This document shows positions 34,969-43,770 of a stretch of 64,000 nucleotides of DNA, in pieces. Made by a program: the position numbers and the translations under genes. The first letter of the stretch is position 1. Each line of letters begins with the position of its first letter. The notes beneath the pieces were generated by a model. The model was not told the DNA's origin. It saw only the letters and a program-made list of their open reading frames with translations, and did no database searches. Source of the DNA: Aeromonas enteropelogenes (GTDB lineage: Bacteria; Pseudomonadota; Gammaproteobacteria; Enterobacterales; Aeromonadaceae); NCBI RefSeq assembly GCF_000819845.1, contig NZ_CDCG01000034.1, forward strand, positions 80,479 through 144,478, written 5' to 3'.

Positions 34969-36270
34969 TCAGCGTTTGGCCAGCCATTTGGCGGGGTTGA
35001 TGGCTTCTCCCTGATAGCGGATCTCGAAGTAGAGGCCGGGCCTGTCCTGGCCGCCACTGTCGCCGACCAGAGCCACGGGTTCACCCTGTTCCACATTCTG
35101 GCCGACCTGGCGCAGCAGCGACTGGTTGTGGCCGTAGAGACTCATATAGCCGCGACCGTGGTCGATCACCAGCAGCATACCGAAGCCGTCCAGCCAGTCG
35201 GCGTAGACCACCTGGCCCGGCGCCACCGCCTTGACCTGGGTCCCTTCGCTGGCACCGATCAGGGTGCCCTTCCACTTGAGCTGGGCGGTACGGGGTGAGC
35301 CGTAGGAGATGAGGATGGGGCCCTGCACTGGCCAGCGCAGATTGCCATTGGTCTTGAGGCCGCTGTAGTGGCCAGCGCCGCTGATGCTGGAGCTGGATTC
35401 CGGCTCTTTGCTGGCCACTTGCTGCTGGCTGGCCTGCTCCTCGGCACGGCGCTGCTCCGCCAGTTTGCGCTGGCGTTCCTGCTCGGCCTTCAGTTTGGCG
35501 AGGCGTTCCCGCTCGCGGCGCTCCTGCTCTTCCCGTTTGCGGCGCAGCTCCTCCAGCCGGGCTTTCAGGGCTTTTTCCGCCTTGACCAGCTTGGCCAGCT
35601 TCTGCTCGTCATCCTGCACCGACTGTTGCAACTGGTTGCGCACCTTGGCGCGGCTCTGCTGGCTGGCCAACAGGGCCTGGTGGTGCTCCTGCTGTTCGCT
35701 CAGCAAGGCCTGCAGCCGGCTCTCGGTCTCTTTGGTCGCCTGCTGGTTTTTCGCCAGTTTGGTGCGGGTGGCGCGCAGCGCCTCGATGGCCTCGATACGA
35801 GCCTTGTTGAGGTAGTCGTAGTAGTCGAGGGAGCGGCTCAGTTTGGCCGGGTCCTGCTGGTTGAGCAGCAGTTTGAGGTAGTCGTGGCTGCCCGCCTGGA
35901 AGGCGCTTTCCGCCTGCCTGGCCAGCAACTGCTTCTGATGTTTGGCCTGCTCTTCCAGATCCAGCTTGTCTTGCTGCAGACCGGCCAGCTTCTGCTGGTT
36001 CTGCTTGAGTTGCTGTTTGGTTTGGTTGAGCTTGGCGGCAGCTGCCGAGATGGCTTGCTCATCGGCCTTGAGCTGGGCATTGAGCTTGGTCAGCTCCTGC
36101 TTGCTCAGCTTGATGGTCTTCTGCTGTTCCTTGATCTGGGTCTGCATGGTACCCAGCTGCTGGTTGGTTGCCCAGGCTTGGCCCGTGCCGCCAAACAGGC
36201 AAAAAAACAGCGCGCCGGCCAACAGGCCGACGCGACTGGTTTTCTGTGAAATAACTTCGCATCCCCGCAT
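34969..36270 (-). CDS. envC: Murein hydrolase activator EnvC
   Basis: A 433-residue periplasmic protein that activates the amidases AmiA and AmiB at the septum. A signal peptide (about residues 1-33, ending near GTGQAWA) is followed by a long coiled coil rich in K, Q, E and L (residues 38-275), a variable linker, and a C-terminal LytM/M23 domain from about residue 310 (LRWPVQGPILISYG, GQVVYADWLDGFGMLLVIDHG, SLYGHNQ). In EnvC the LytM domain lacks peptidase activity; the H and D zinc ligands here look incomplete, in line with that. It begins nine bases after the gpmM stop, without a Shine-Dalgarno, so translation is likely coupled. Confidence 0.93.
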   Translation of the reverse strand: MRGCEVISQKTSRVGLLAGALFFCLFGGTGQAWATNQQLGTMQTQIKEQQKTIKLSKQELTKLNAQLKADEQAISAAAAKLNQTKQQLKQNQQKLAGLQQDKLDLEEQAKHQKQLLARQAESAFQAGSHDYLKLLLNQQDPAKLSRSLDYYDYLNKARIEAIEALRATRTKLAKNQQATKETESRLQALLSEQQEHHQALLASQQSRAKVRNQLQQSVQDDEQKLAKLVKAEKALKARLEELRRKREEQERRERERLAKLKAEQERQRKLAEQRRAEEQASQQQVASKEPESSSSISGAGHYSGLKTNGNLRWPVQGPILISYGSPRTAQLKWKGTLIGASEGTQVKAVAPGQVVYADWLDGFGMLLVIDHGRGYMSLYGHNQSLLRQVGQNVEQGEPVALVGDSGGQDRPGLYFEIRYQGEAINPAKWLAKR

Positions 36271-36279
36271 GGGGAAGGA

Positions 36280-37809
36280 TTATTTCAGAATCATCAGGGG
36301 CTTGCCAGTCATTTCCGGCGGCACCGGCAGACCCATCAGGGTCAGCATGGTGGGAGCCAGATCGGACAGTTTGCCACCTTCTACCACCTCGGCTTTGCGC
36401 CCGAAGTAGATGAGCGGAACCGGCAGGTTGGTGTGGGCGGTGTGAGCCTGGCCGGTCTCTTCGTCCATCATCTTCTCGGCGTTGCCGTGGTCGGCGGTGA
36501 TCAGGCACTCGCCACCCACTTCGGCCAGCGCGTCGGTGACGCGACCGATGCAGTGGTCGACGGCTTCACACGCCTTGACGGCTGCATCGAACACGCCGGT
36601 GTGGCCGACCATGTCGCCGTTCGGGTAGTTGCAGATGATGACGTCGTACTTGCCGCTCTTGATGGCCGCAACCAGCTTGTCGGTCAGCTCGCCGGAGCTC
36701 ATTTCCGGCTGCAGGTCGTAGGTCGCCACTTTCGGGCTCGCCACGATTTCGCGATCTTCACCGGTGAAGCAGGCCTCTTCGCCGCCGTTGAAGAAGAAGG
36801 TGACGTGCGCGTACTTCTCGGTCTCGGAGATGCGCAGCTGGGTTTTGCCCTGCTTGGCCAGCCACTCACCCAGGGTGTTGACCAGGGCGGTCGGCGGGTA
36901 GGCGCAGGCGGTTTTGATGTCGGCCGCGTATTCGGTCAGCATCACGAAGTTCAGCTTGGGTTCGGCGGTACGAGCGAAGCCGGTAAAGTCGGTGTCAACG
37001 AAGGCTCGGGTGATTTCACGGGCGCGGTCGGCACGGAAGTTCATGAAGATCAGCGCATCGCCGTCAACCATGGGAACGGCTTCGCCGATGCGGGTCGCCT
37101 TGACGAACTCGTCGTTCTCGTCGCGAGCATAGGCGGCAGCCAGGGCCTCGGTGGCGGAAGCAGCGGTAAACTCGCCCTTGCCCTGGGTCATCAGGTCATA
37201 GGCCTGCTGTACACGATCCCAGCGGTTGTCGCGGTCCATGGCGTAGTAACGGCCGATCATGGAGGCGAAACGCCCCTTGCCCAGCTTGGCGAACAGGGCA
37301 TCGAACAGCTCGATGGAGGACTGTGCGGAGCGCGGCGGCACGTCACGGCCATCCAGGAAGGCGTGGAAGTAGATCTTCTCGGCACCACGTTTGGCGGCCA
37401 TCTCGATCATGCCCATGATGTGCTCTTCGTGGCTGTGTACGCCGCCCGGGGACATCAGACCCATGATGTGAACGGCCTTGCCATTGGACACTGCAGCGTC
37501 AACAGCCTTGGCCAGTTCGACGTTGTCGAAGAAAGGACCATCCTGGATGTCTTTGGAGATGCGAGTCAGCTCCTGATAGACGATGCGGCCGGCACCGATG
37601 TTGACGTGGCCGACTTCGGAGTTGCCCATCTGGCCATCCGGCAGACCCACGTCCAGGCCGGAGCCGGAGATCAGGGTGCTGGTGTAGTCACGAGCCAGAC
37701 GATCGAGATTGGGAGTCTTGGCGGCGGCGACGGCATTGTGCTCTTGCTTGGTGCTATAGCCCCAACCGTCCATGATGACCAGAACCAAAGGTTTCTTAGC
37801 TGTTGACAT
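36280..37809 (-). CDS. gpmM: 2,3-bisphosphoglycerate-independent phosphoglycerate mutase GpmM
   Basis: A 509-residue manganese-dependent glycolytic enzyme interconverting 3- and 2-phosphoglycerate. Alkaline phosphatase superfamily motifs are intact: the metal-binding D14 in [11 protein letters not shown], the phosphorylated serine S64 in [44 protein letters not shown], and the C-terminal [13 protein letters not shown] with metal ligands. Length matches E. coli (514). envC follows directly; the order gpmM-envC, divergent from yibN, is as in E. coli. Confidence 0.97.
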   Translation of the reverse strand: MSTAKKPLVLVIMDGWGYSTKQEHNAVAAAKTPNLDRLARDYTSTLISGSGLDVGLPDGQMGNSEVGHVNIGAGRIVYQELTRISKDIQDGPFFDNVELAKAVDAAVSNGKAVHIMGLMSPGGVHSHEEHIMGMIEMAAKRGAEKIYFHAFLDGRDVPPRSAQSSIELFDALFAKLGKGRFASMIGRYYAMDRDNRWDRVQQAYDLMTQGKGEFTAASATEALAAAYARDENDEFVKATRIGEAVPMVDGDALIFMNFRADRAREITRAFVDTDFTGFARTAEPKLNFVMLTEYAADIKTACAYPPTALVNTLGEWLAKQGKTQLRISETEKYAHVTFFFNGGEEACFTGEDREIVASPKVATYDLQPEMSSGELTDKLVAAIKSGKYDVIICNYPNGDMVGHTGVFDAAVKACEAVDHCIGRVTDALAEVGGECLITADHGNAEKMMDEETGQAHTAHTNLPVPLIYFGRKAEVVEGGKLSDLAPTMLTLMGLPVPPEMTGKPLMILK

Positions 37810-38054
37810 AAGGCTATGTCCTCTCGGATTGGAAAAAATGCGGGAAATGAAACTAGCGTAATATTACTACATCTGCCGAAATAGTCACCTGATAGCCAAG
37901 GCGGCTTCCCATCGCCCAGTAGGGGGCTCTCCGCTCCTCCTGATCGAGCTAGCGCATGATGGGAGCCTGCTCGCGCTTTGCCGCCAAGATGGCTGATCTT
38001 AGTTACACCCCCATGTATACTCGGGCCCTTGTCTTGGTCCCTGGATAGTAGAAG

Positions 38055-38486
38055 ATGCAAGAGTATTTGGATTTTGCGGCCCGCAACCCGCTGCTGACGG
38101 CAGCCTGGTTGGGCCTGGCGGGCACCCTGGTTTACACCACTGTGCGTGCCCGTTTGTCTCCGGTGAAAACCGTCAACAATCACACTGCCACCCTGCTGAT
38201 TAACCGTGAGAATGCCACCGTGGTGGATATTCGCAGTCAGGAAGATTATGCCAAGGGTCATCTGGCCGGAGCCCAGCACCTGCCGCTCGCCCAGATCCAG
38301 AGCAATAACCTGGGTCCGGTTGAAAAGCATAAAGATGCCCCCATCATAGTGGTGTGCGAGTCGGGAATGACTGCGGGCGGCGCTGGCCGTCAGCTGAGCA
38401 AGGCTGGCTTCAAGCAGGTATATGTGCTCGGCGGTGGCATGGCCCAGTGGCGTGCAGAGAATCTGCCGGTCACCAAGAAACGCTGA
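38055..38486 (+). CDS. yibN: Membrane-anchored rhodanese-like protein YibN
   Basis: A 143-residue protein with one N-terminal membrane segment (about residues 12-30, LLTAAWLGLAGTLVYTTV) and a single rhodanese domain: VVDIRSQEDYAKGHLAGAQHLPL near residues 55-77 and the active-site loop VCESGMTAGGAG near 97-108 with its cysteine. It may transfer sulfane sulfur at the inner membrane; the E. coli function is not settled. An ATG at 38055 follows a weak GTAGAAG. It starts the yibN-secB-gpsA run; E. coli has grxC between yibN and secB, and it is missing here. Confidence 0.9.
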   Translation: MQEYLDFAARNPLLTAAWLGLAGTLVYTTVRARLSPVKTVNNHTATLLINRENATVVDIRSQEDYAKGHLAGAQHLPLAQIQSNNLGPVEKHKDAPIIVVCESGMTAGGAGRQLSKAGFKQVYVLGGGMAQWRAENLPVTKKR

Positions 38487-38533
38487 TGTAAGGGCCTGTG
38501 CCCACTTATCCATATAAAAAGGAATCAAACGAA

Positions 38534-39004
38534 ATGGCTGACGAGATCAACAACCAGGAAGTACAACCGGAATTCCACATCCAGCGTGTTTACACCAAGG
38601 ATGTCTCCTTCGAAGCGCCCAACACTCCGCACATCTTCCAGAAAGAGTGGCAGCCGGACGTCAAGCTGGACATGGATACCAAGACCAACATCCTGGCCGA
38701 CAGCGTCTACGAAGTCGTACTGACCCTGACCGTCACCTGCAAGCTGGGCGAAGAGACTGCCTTCCTGTGCGAAGTGCAGCAGGCTGGCATCTTCACCATC
38801 GGCAACCTGCCTGAGCCGCAGCTGGCTCACTGCCTGGCTGCCTTCTGCCCGAACATCCTGTTCCCGTATGCTCGTGAAGCCGTGGCCAACATGGTGAGCA
38901 AGGGTTCCTTCCCGCAGCTGAACCTGGCACCGGTTAACTTCGATGCCCTGTTTGCCCAGCACATGGCGCAAGCTCAGGCCCAGCAGGCGACCGCGGAAGC
39001 CTGA
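38534..39004 (+). CDS. secB: Protein-export chaperone SecB
   Basis: A 156-residue tetrameric chaperone that keeps pre-proteins unfolded and hands them to SecA. Family stretches: [20 protein letters not shown] near residues 13-32, [30 protein letters not shown], and [21 protein letters not shown] near 108-128. AAGGA lies nine bases before the ATG at 38534. gpsA starts two bases after its stop, so the pair is coupled as in E. coli. Confidence 0.97.
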   Translation: MADEINNQEVQPEFHIQRVYTKDVSFEAPNTPHIFQKEWQPDVKLDMDTKTNILADSVYEVVLTLTVTCKLGEETAFLCEVQQAGIFTIGNLPEPQLAHCLAAFCPNILFPYAREAVANMVSKGSFPQLNLAPVNFDALFAQHMAQAQAQQATAEA

Positions 39005-39006
39005 TA

Positions 39007-40011
39007 ATGGCTGACCAGATCGCTATCTCGGTCTTGGGGGCGGGGTCTTACGGCTCCGCCCTTGCCATTTCTCTGGCGCGCAATGGCCATCCGACCCTGT
39101 TGTGGGGTCACGATCCCGCCCATGTCGCCGAGCTGGAACAAGATCGCTGCAACAAGGTTTTTCTGCCGGATGTCCCCTTTCCCGCCGATCTGCAGCTGAC
39201 TGCCGATCTGCAACAGGCGGTACAGGCCGCGCCCGTGCTGCTACTGGTGGTGCCGAGCCATGTGTTTGGCCAGGTGCTGGCCCAGGTCAAACCCTTCCTG
39301 CGCCCCGATACCCGTATCGCCTGGGCCACCAAGGGTCTGGAGCCGGACAGCGGCCGTCTGCTGCAGGACGTGGCCCGCGAGGTGCTGGGTGATGCCATGC
39401 CGCTGGCGGTGATTTCCGGCCCCACTTTTGCCAAAGAGCTGGCCGCCGGTCTGCCGACCGCCATCTCGGTCGCCTCGACCCACGACGATTTTGCCGAGGA
39501 TCTCTCCCAACTGCTCCATTGCGGCCGCTCGTTCCGGGTCTATACCAACCCGGACTTCGTCGGCCTGCAGCTGGGTGGGGCAGTGAAGAACGTCATCGCC
39601 ATTGGGGCCGGTCTCTCCGACGGGCTGGGGTTTGGTGCCAATGCCAGAACCGCCCTCATCACCCGGGGCCTGGTGGAGATGCAGCGCCTGGGCGCCGCGC
39701 TTGGCGCCGATGGCAAGACCTTCATGGGGATGGCGGGGCTCGGGGATCTGGTGCTCACCTGTACCGACAATCAGTCGCGCAACCGCCGCTTCGGTCTGGC
39801 CCTCGGGGCAGGCAAGGATGTGGACACAGCCATGACCGAGATCGGTCAGGTGGTGGAGGGGTATCGCAATACCAAGGAGGTGCATCTGCTGGCGGCTCGC
39901 TGCGGCGTCGAGATGCCCATCTGCGAGCAGATCTTCAAGGTGCTCTACGAGGGGAAAAACCCGAAAGAGGCTGCCATCGCTCTCTTGTCACGAGACAAGA
40001 GGGACGAGTAA
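39007..40011 (+). CDS. gpsA: Glycerol-3-phosphate dehydrogenase [NAD(P)+] GpsA
   Basis: A 334-residue cytoplasmic enzyme reducing dihydroxyacetone phosphate to sn-glycerol-3-phosphate for phospholipid synthesis. Nucleotide-binding [10 protein letters not shown] near residues 9-18, [16 protein letters not shown] near 139-154, [21 protein letters not shown] near 190-210 with the catalytic lysine K195, and the substrate-binding [13 protein letters not shown] are all present. It follows secB with a gap of two bases, using GGAAG within the end of secB as ribosome-binding site. A strong terminator follows. Confidence 0.97.
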   Translation: MADQIAISVLGAGSYGSALAISLARNGHPTLLWGHDPAHVAELEQDRCNKVFLPDVPFPADLQLTADLQQAVQAAPVLLLVVPSHVFGQVLAQVKPFLRPDTRIAWATKGLEPDSGRLLQDVAREVLGDAMPLAVISGPTFAKELAAGLPTAISVASTHDDFAEDLSQLLHCGRSFRVYTNPDFVGLQLGGAVKNVIAIGAGLSDGLGFGANARTALITRGLVEMQRLGAALGADGKTFMGMAGLGDLVLTCTDNQSRNRRFGLALGAGKDVDTAMTEIGQVVEGYRNTKEVHLLAARCGVEMPICEQIFKVLYEGKNPKEAAIALLSRDKRDE

Positions 40012-40030
40012 TCTGCCGATTGCCCGATGC

Positions 40031-40063
40031 AAAAGGCCCCGCCAGTTGGCGGGGCCTTTTTTT
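40031..40063. terminator. Terminator between gpsA and nfuA
   Basis: A 13-base perfect stem AAAAGGCCCCGCC / GGCGGGGCCTTTT with an AGTT loop followed by more T. Works for both convergent genes. Confidence 0.95.
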
Positions 40064-40083
40064 GCCACTAAGGCAAAGCGTCA

Positions 40084-40662
40084 TCAGTAGTAGGAGTGGT
40101 CGCCGCGCTGGTGCTCGGTGGCGTCTTTCACGCCCTTGAGCTCGCCCGGGAACTTCTCCAGCAGCTGCTTCTCGATCCCCTCTTTCAGGGTGTAATCGAC
40201 CATGGAGCAACCGTTGCAACCACCGCCAAACTGCAGGATGGCGTAACCATCTTCGGTCAGCTCGGTCAGGGTCACCTTGCCGCCGTGACCGGCCAGCATG
40301 GGGTTCACCTCGGAGATGAGGGCGTACTCGATACGTTCGATCAGGGGGGCATCGTCGGCGACCTTGCGCATCTTGGCGTTGGGGGCCTTCAGGGTCAGCT
40401 GGGAACCCATCTGATCGGTGACGAAATCGATGGTGGCATCCACCAGGAAGGGGGCACTCAGGGGATCGACCATGCAGTCGAAACCGCTGAAGGGCAGGTG
40501 CTGATCTTCCGGATCGACTGCATCGGGCGGGCAATAGGAGACGCCACACTCGGCATTCTGGGTTCCCGGATTGACCACAAACACCCGGATATTGGTGCCG
40601 TCAGGCTGTTTTTCCAACAGTTTACGGAAATGTGCCTGGGCGGCGTCGGAAATGCTGATCAT
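40084..40662 (-). CDS. nfuA: Fe-S cluster carrier NfuA
   Basis: A 192-residue protein that delivers 4Fe-4S clusters. The N-terminal part is a degenerate A-type domain ([14 protein letters not shown] region), the C-terminal Nfu domain holds the cluster cysteines C149 and C152 in [11 protein letters not shown]. Similarity to E. coli NfuA is high, including the ending HQRGDHSYY. The ATG at 40662 has GAGG six bases upstream; four extra codons in the longest frame are rejected. The order bioH, gntX/comF, nfuA is that of E. coli, though gntT is not beside it here. Confidence 0.97.
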   Translation of the reverse strand: MISISDAAQAHFRKLLEKQPDGTNIRVFVVNPGTQNAECGVSYCPPDAVDPEDQHLPFSGFDCMVDPLSAPFLVDATIDFVTDQMGSQLTLKAPNAKMRKVADDAPLIERIEYALISEVNPMLAGHGGKVTLTELTEDGYAILQFGGGCNGCSMVDYTLKEGIEKQLLEKFPGELKGVKDATEHQRGDHSYY

Positions 40663-40742
40663 CACTATCCTCACAAACCTGAGTGTACGACTAGGGTATT
40701 CATGATAACGCGGTTATCCGGGCTTGGGTAGCATGCAGAGGG

Positions 40743-41471
40743 TTACTTGATGTGCTTGAGAGTACGGCATATTGCCCACACTTCAACCTTTGTGATGCCG
40801 CTCTCATGGAGCAGGCGGGTGAGCTGGCCCGCGGTGGCGCCTGTGGTCACTACATCATCAAGCAGGGCGACGTGACGATATTGATGGGAAGAGACTCTGA
40901 ACGCGCCGCGCAGATTGCGCCGTCGCTGGCCTGCGGTGAGCCGGGTCTGCTGCGGGGTGGCCTTGATGCGCTGCAGCAACCGCTGGTCGAGCGGGATGCC
41001 GGTTATCTCGCTGAGTGCGCGACCAATCTCTTCCGCCTGGTTGAAGCCTCGCCACCAGTGACGCCACCAGTGCAGGGGCACTGGGATGATGGCTTCCGGC
41101 GGATCGCTTTGATCGAGATGGTCCGCCAACAGGCGGGCGAGCAAGGGGGCCAGCAAGGTCTGGCCTGCATATTTCAACCGGGGGATAAGCAGGGGGTAAG
41201 GCGTCTGGTAATCGCCAATAACCTGCAACCGCTCCCAGGGGGGAGGACGGCGCTGACAGCGGCCGCATACCCACAGGCTTTCTTTCATATATTCCTGCAA
41301 GGGCGCAGCACACAGGCGGCATCTTGGATGAGGCTGCCGCAGGGCCTCTCGGCACCAACTGCACAGCAAAGGCTCGGCATCACAGGACTGATGACAGAGC
41401 AGACAACTCCCTTGCCAGTCACTATGACTGCCGAGCAGCGGACTTGCTTTGACGAGCAGTCGCTTTAACAT
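40743..41471 (-). CDS. gntX: ComF-family phosphoribosyltransferase-like protein (GntX)
   Basis: A 242-residue cytoplasmic protein. An N-terminal zinc-finger-like part has paired cysteines (CLLCHQSC, CSWC, CRLC, CGRC), and the C-terminal half is a type I phosphoribosyltransferase-like fold with HWWRGFNQAEEIGRAL and the PRPP loop VALLDDVVTTGATAGQL near residues 202-218. ComF proteins are needed for DNA uptake in competent bacteria; in E. coli the homologue is GntX. I chose the ATG at 41471 (MLKRLLVKASP) with GGGG upstream; the longer frame overlaps divergent bioH. Confidence 0.9.
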   Translation of the reverse strand: MLKRLLVKASPLLGSHSDWQGSCLLCHQSCDAEPLLCSWCREALRQPHPRCRLCAAPLQEYMKESLWVCGRCQRRPPPWERLQVIGDYQTPYPLLIPRLKYAGQTLLAPLLARLLADHLDQSDPPEAIIPVPLHWWRHWWRGFNQAEEIGRALSEITGIPLDQRLLQRIKATPQQTRLTAGQRRRNLRGAFRVSSHQYRHVALLDDVVTTGATAGQLTRLLHESGITKVEVWAICRTLKHIK

Positions 41472-41509
41472 GCTGACCCCAGAGACATGAACAAGGATCT
41501 TGAGTCTAG

Positions 41510-42274
41510 ATGGGCGTATCGGTAGAGCGGTTTGGTCAGGGGCCCGATCTGGTGCTGTTGCACGGATGGGGGATGAACGGCGCCGTCTGGCATGGCATTG
41601 TCCCGTCATTGGCGGAAAATTACCGGGTACATCTGGTGGATCTGCCGGGGTTTGGCAACAGCCCGCTGGCCGATACGGTCGATTACAGCCTCTCCTGGCT
41701 AGCGGAGCAGGTTGCGGCCGTATTGCCGGAAAAATGCCATCTGCTCGGCTGGTCCCTCGGTGGTCTGGTCGCCAGCCAGATTGCCTTGAGCCATCCCGAG
41801 CGTGTCGCAAGCCTTATCACGGTAGCCAGTTCCCCCTGCTTTATGGCCCGCGACGAGTGGCCCGGGATCGCCCCCAAGGTGTTGACCGGCTTCAATCAGA
41901 TGCTGGCAGGGGATTTTCGCCAGACCATAGAGCGCTTCCTCGCAATCCAGGCGATGGGCAGCGAACATGCCCGCGACGATATCCGTCAGCTGCGCCACTG
42001 GTTGGCTGAACGGCCGGCTCCGCAACTGGCCGCGCTGGAGGCCGGGCTCGGTTTGTTGGCCGACATCGATCTGCGCGATGAGTTGGCGTCGCTTTCACTG
42101 CCCTGGCTGCGGGTCTATGGCCGACTGGATTCACTGGTGCCCAAGGCGGTCATTCCCCTACTGGACGAGCGTTACCCCGCCAGTCGCAGCGTGACCTTCA
42201 ACAAGGCCTCGCATGCGCCTTTTATCTCCCATCCAACGGAGTTTGTTGAAGCCATCAGGCATTTTGTTGGCTAA
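41510..42274 (+). CDS. bioH: Pimeloyl-ACP methyl ester carboxylesterase BioH
   Basis: A 254-residue alpha/beta hydrolase that removes the methyl group from pimeloyl-ACP methyl ester, closing the chain-building stage of biotin synthesis. The nucleophile S82 lies in GWSLGG, the acid in YGRLDSLVPK (about residue 206) and the histidine in NKASHAPFISHP (about 234). LLHGWGMNGAVWH is the oxyanion-hole segment. It is divergent from gntX, as in E. coli, away from the bio operon. AAGGA is 13 bases before the ATG, somewhat far. Confidence 0.94.
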   Translation: MGVSVERFGQGPDLVLLHGWGMNGAVWHGIVPSLAENYRVHLVDLPGFGNSPLADTVDYSLSWLAEQVAAVLPEKCHLLGWSLGGLVASQIALSHPERVASLITVASSPCFMARDEWPGIAPKVLTGFNQMLAGDFRQTIERFLAIQAMGSEHARDDIRQLRHWLAERPAPQLAALEAGLGLLADIDLRDELASLSLPWLRVYGRLDSLVPKAVIPLLDERYPASRSVTFNKASHAPFISHPTEFVEAIRHFVG

Positions 42275-42345
42275 AAAACAGCCTGAAAGCTTCATTAATC
42301 CTCCGAGGTGACGGATAATTAGTCTGTTCCCAGAGGAGTTACATC

Positions 42346-42579
42346 ATGCGTATTGAATCTGCCTTCAACAGCGGGGTGCAGGGGTTCCAGCGAGCTGAAC
42401 AGATCGCCGATCGGGCGTCCAGCCAGATCGCCCGCCTCAATACCCCGAGTGGCGATCAGGTGCAAGTGACGGATGAGCTGGTCAACCTCAAGGTGGCGGA
42501 GATCCAGGCTGGTGCCTCCACCAAGGTGATGCAGACCGCCAGCGATATGATGGGCACCCTGATCGATATCCGGGTGTGA
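42346..42579 (+). CDS. Mini-rod-like small protein (flagellar axial-type helices), function unknown
   Basis: A 77-residue protein consisting of two helical segments. The N-terminal IESAFNSGVQGFQRAEQIADRAS resembles the N-terminal helix of FlgB/FlgC/FlgG-type rod proteins, and the C-terminal TDELVNLKVAEIQAGASTKVMQTA, followed by SDMMGTLIDIR, resembles their closing helix (VEELVNMIxTQRAYEINSK-type). Nothing of the intervening rod domains is present. AGAGGAG stands before the ATG. It ends two bases before the next gene, so the two form a unit. Similarity is by pattern only; a role in flagella is inference, as no flagellar gene is in the window. Confidence 0.6.
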   Translation: MRIESAFNSGVQGFQRAEQIADRASSQIARLNTPSGDQVQVTDELVNLKVAEIQAGASTKVMQTASDMMGTLIDIRV

Positions 42580-42580
42580 T

Positions 42581-43351
42581 ATGAACGTCAATGTCAGCCT
42601 GCCCACGCTGATCCCTACCCAGCTGCAACCTCAAGTGGAAGCGGCCAGGACGGATAATCGCCGGGCCGAGCTGATCCCGCAGACCCGCTCCGGACAGGCA
42701 TCCAGCGCCGAAACCGAAGTCGGTTCCCAGAAAGAGAAATCGAAAGCCGGTCAGACGGCCAGCAGCACTTTGCCGGCCCAGAACAATCGTGAGTCAACTC
42801 AGCCCACGATTCCCCATGCCCTGGATCACCGTTTTGTCGAGGCGACTGGTGAAGATGGGCAGCGCAAGCAACAGGATCCCAAGCAGCAGGAACAGCAACA
42901 ACGGCAGGAGCAACAGGTCAAGGAGCTGAGTGACCGAGATCAGGAGGTGCGTACCCATGAGCAGGCGCACCAGTCTGTCGGTGGCGCTTATGCCGGTGCG
43001 CCTACCTACCAATTTTCGTTGGGGCCGGATGGCAAGCGTTATGCCACTGGCGGTGAAGTGTCTATCGATACTGGCGAGGTGGCGGGAGATCCCGAAGCCA
43101 CCATTGCCAAGATGCAACAGGTCCGTGCTGCGGCCCTTGCTCCTGCCGAGCCCTCTGCCCAGGACTTGAGCGTAGCCCGCAGTGCTGCCTCAACAGAGGC
43201 CAAGGCCCGCAAGGCACTGATGGCCGAGCATGATCCCGCGACCACGGGCGTGCTGAGTACTTACATGGATCGACGCAACCAGGTGATAGCCGGCCGCTAC
43301 CAGCAAGCGGTCAGTCCGGCGGCTGGCCACTCCCTTAATCTCCATGTCTGA
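42581..43351 (+). CDS. Putative SprA-related zinc metalloprotease
   Basis: A 256-residue protein. Residues 1-110 are low-complexity and rich in Q, E and K; the conserved part follows: DQEVRTHEQAHQSVGGAYAG near residues 120-139, then PTYQFSLGPDGKRYATGG and EVSIDTG near 142-166. HEQAH fits the zinc-protease motif HExxH, and the whole stretch is that of the SprA-related family (CJM1_0395-type putative metalloproteases). No signal peptide or membrane span is visible. A C-terminal helical segment contains AAALAPAEPSAQDLSVARSA. It begins directly after the mini-rod-like gene and probably depends on it for translation. Proteolytic activity has not been shown here. Confidence 0.75.
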   Translation: MNVNVSLPTLIPTQLQPQVEAARTDNRRAELIPQTRSGQASSAETEVGSQKEKSKAGQTASSTLPAQNNRESTQPTIPHALDHRFVEATGEDGQRKQQDPKQQEQQQRQEQQVKELSDRDQEVRTHEQAHQSVGGAYAGAPTYQFSLGPDGKRYATGGEVSIDTGEVAGDPEATIAKMQQVRAAALAPAEPSAQDLSVARSAASTEAKARKALMAEHDPATTGVLSTYMDRRNQVIAGRYQQAVSPAAGHSLNLHV

Positions 43352-43434
43352 ATTCCCTGCGCGATACTTTTCTTTGTTCCCCGGTTTTGCAACTAATCTG
43401 AAGGTCAGGCCCATCCTATCTAGCAGGAGCTGTC

Positions 43435-43713
43435 ATGCACTTTGATGAAGTCAAACCGGAAGATTTCGCCACTTTCTCCCGCGTTCCTCCGCCACACCTC
43501 CAGATGGAACAGTTTTTGATGCAGCTGGGTGGCGGTGGGACCGAGGGGACCCACTTCAAGAAGAAGGTAATGCTGGCGGCGGGCTGGAACCATACCGGCG
43601 TGGTCTCCTATGGCAAGTATCCACAGGAGGCCTGCAAGGCATTCAATCGACTGCGGGAGGTGCTGGCCCAGCATCAGGATCCCGAGAGCATCCTGAACAC
43701 CTTGAGCCAGTAA
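43435..43713 (+). CDS. Small conserved-looking protein of unknown function
   Basis: A 92-residue soluble protein that I do not recognise. It has PPHLQMEQFLMQLGGGGTEG near residues 19-38, a basic FKKKVMLAAGWNH and a helical end YPQEACKAFNRLREVLAQHQD. Codon use is like that of the neighbours, GGAG lies ten bases before the ATG, and a terminator follows its stop, so it is likely a real single gene. It is convergent with tex. Confidence 0.65.
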   Translation: MHFDEVKPEDFATFSRVPPPHLQMEQFLMQLGGGGTEGTHFKKKVMLAAGWNHTGVVSYGKYPQEACKAFNRLREVLAQHQDPESILNTLSQ

Positions 43714-43728
43714 GCTCGCGCCTGATGC

Positions 43729-43752
43729 AAAAAGCCCCTCGCGGGGCTTTTT
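43729..43752. terminator. Terminator between the small unknown gene and tex
   Basis: AAAAAGCCCC / GGGGCTTTTT with a TCGC loop, suited to both convergent genes. Confidence 0.92.
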
Positions 43753-43770
43753 GCATTTTCTGGCTGCGCT

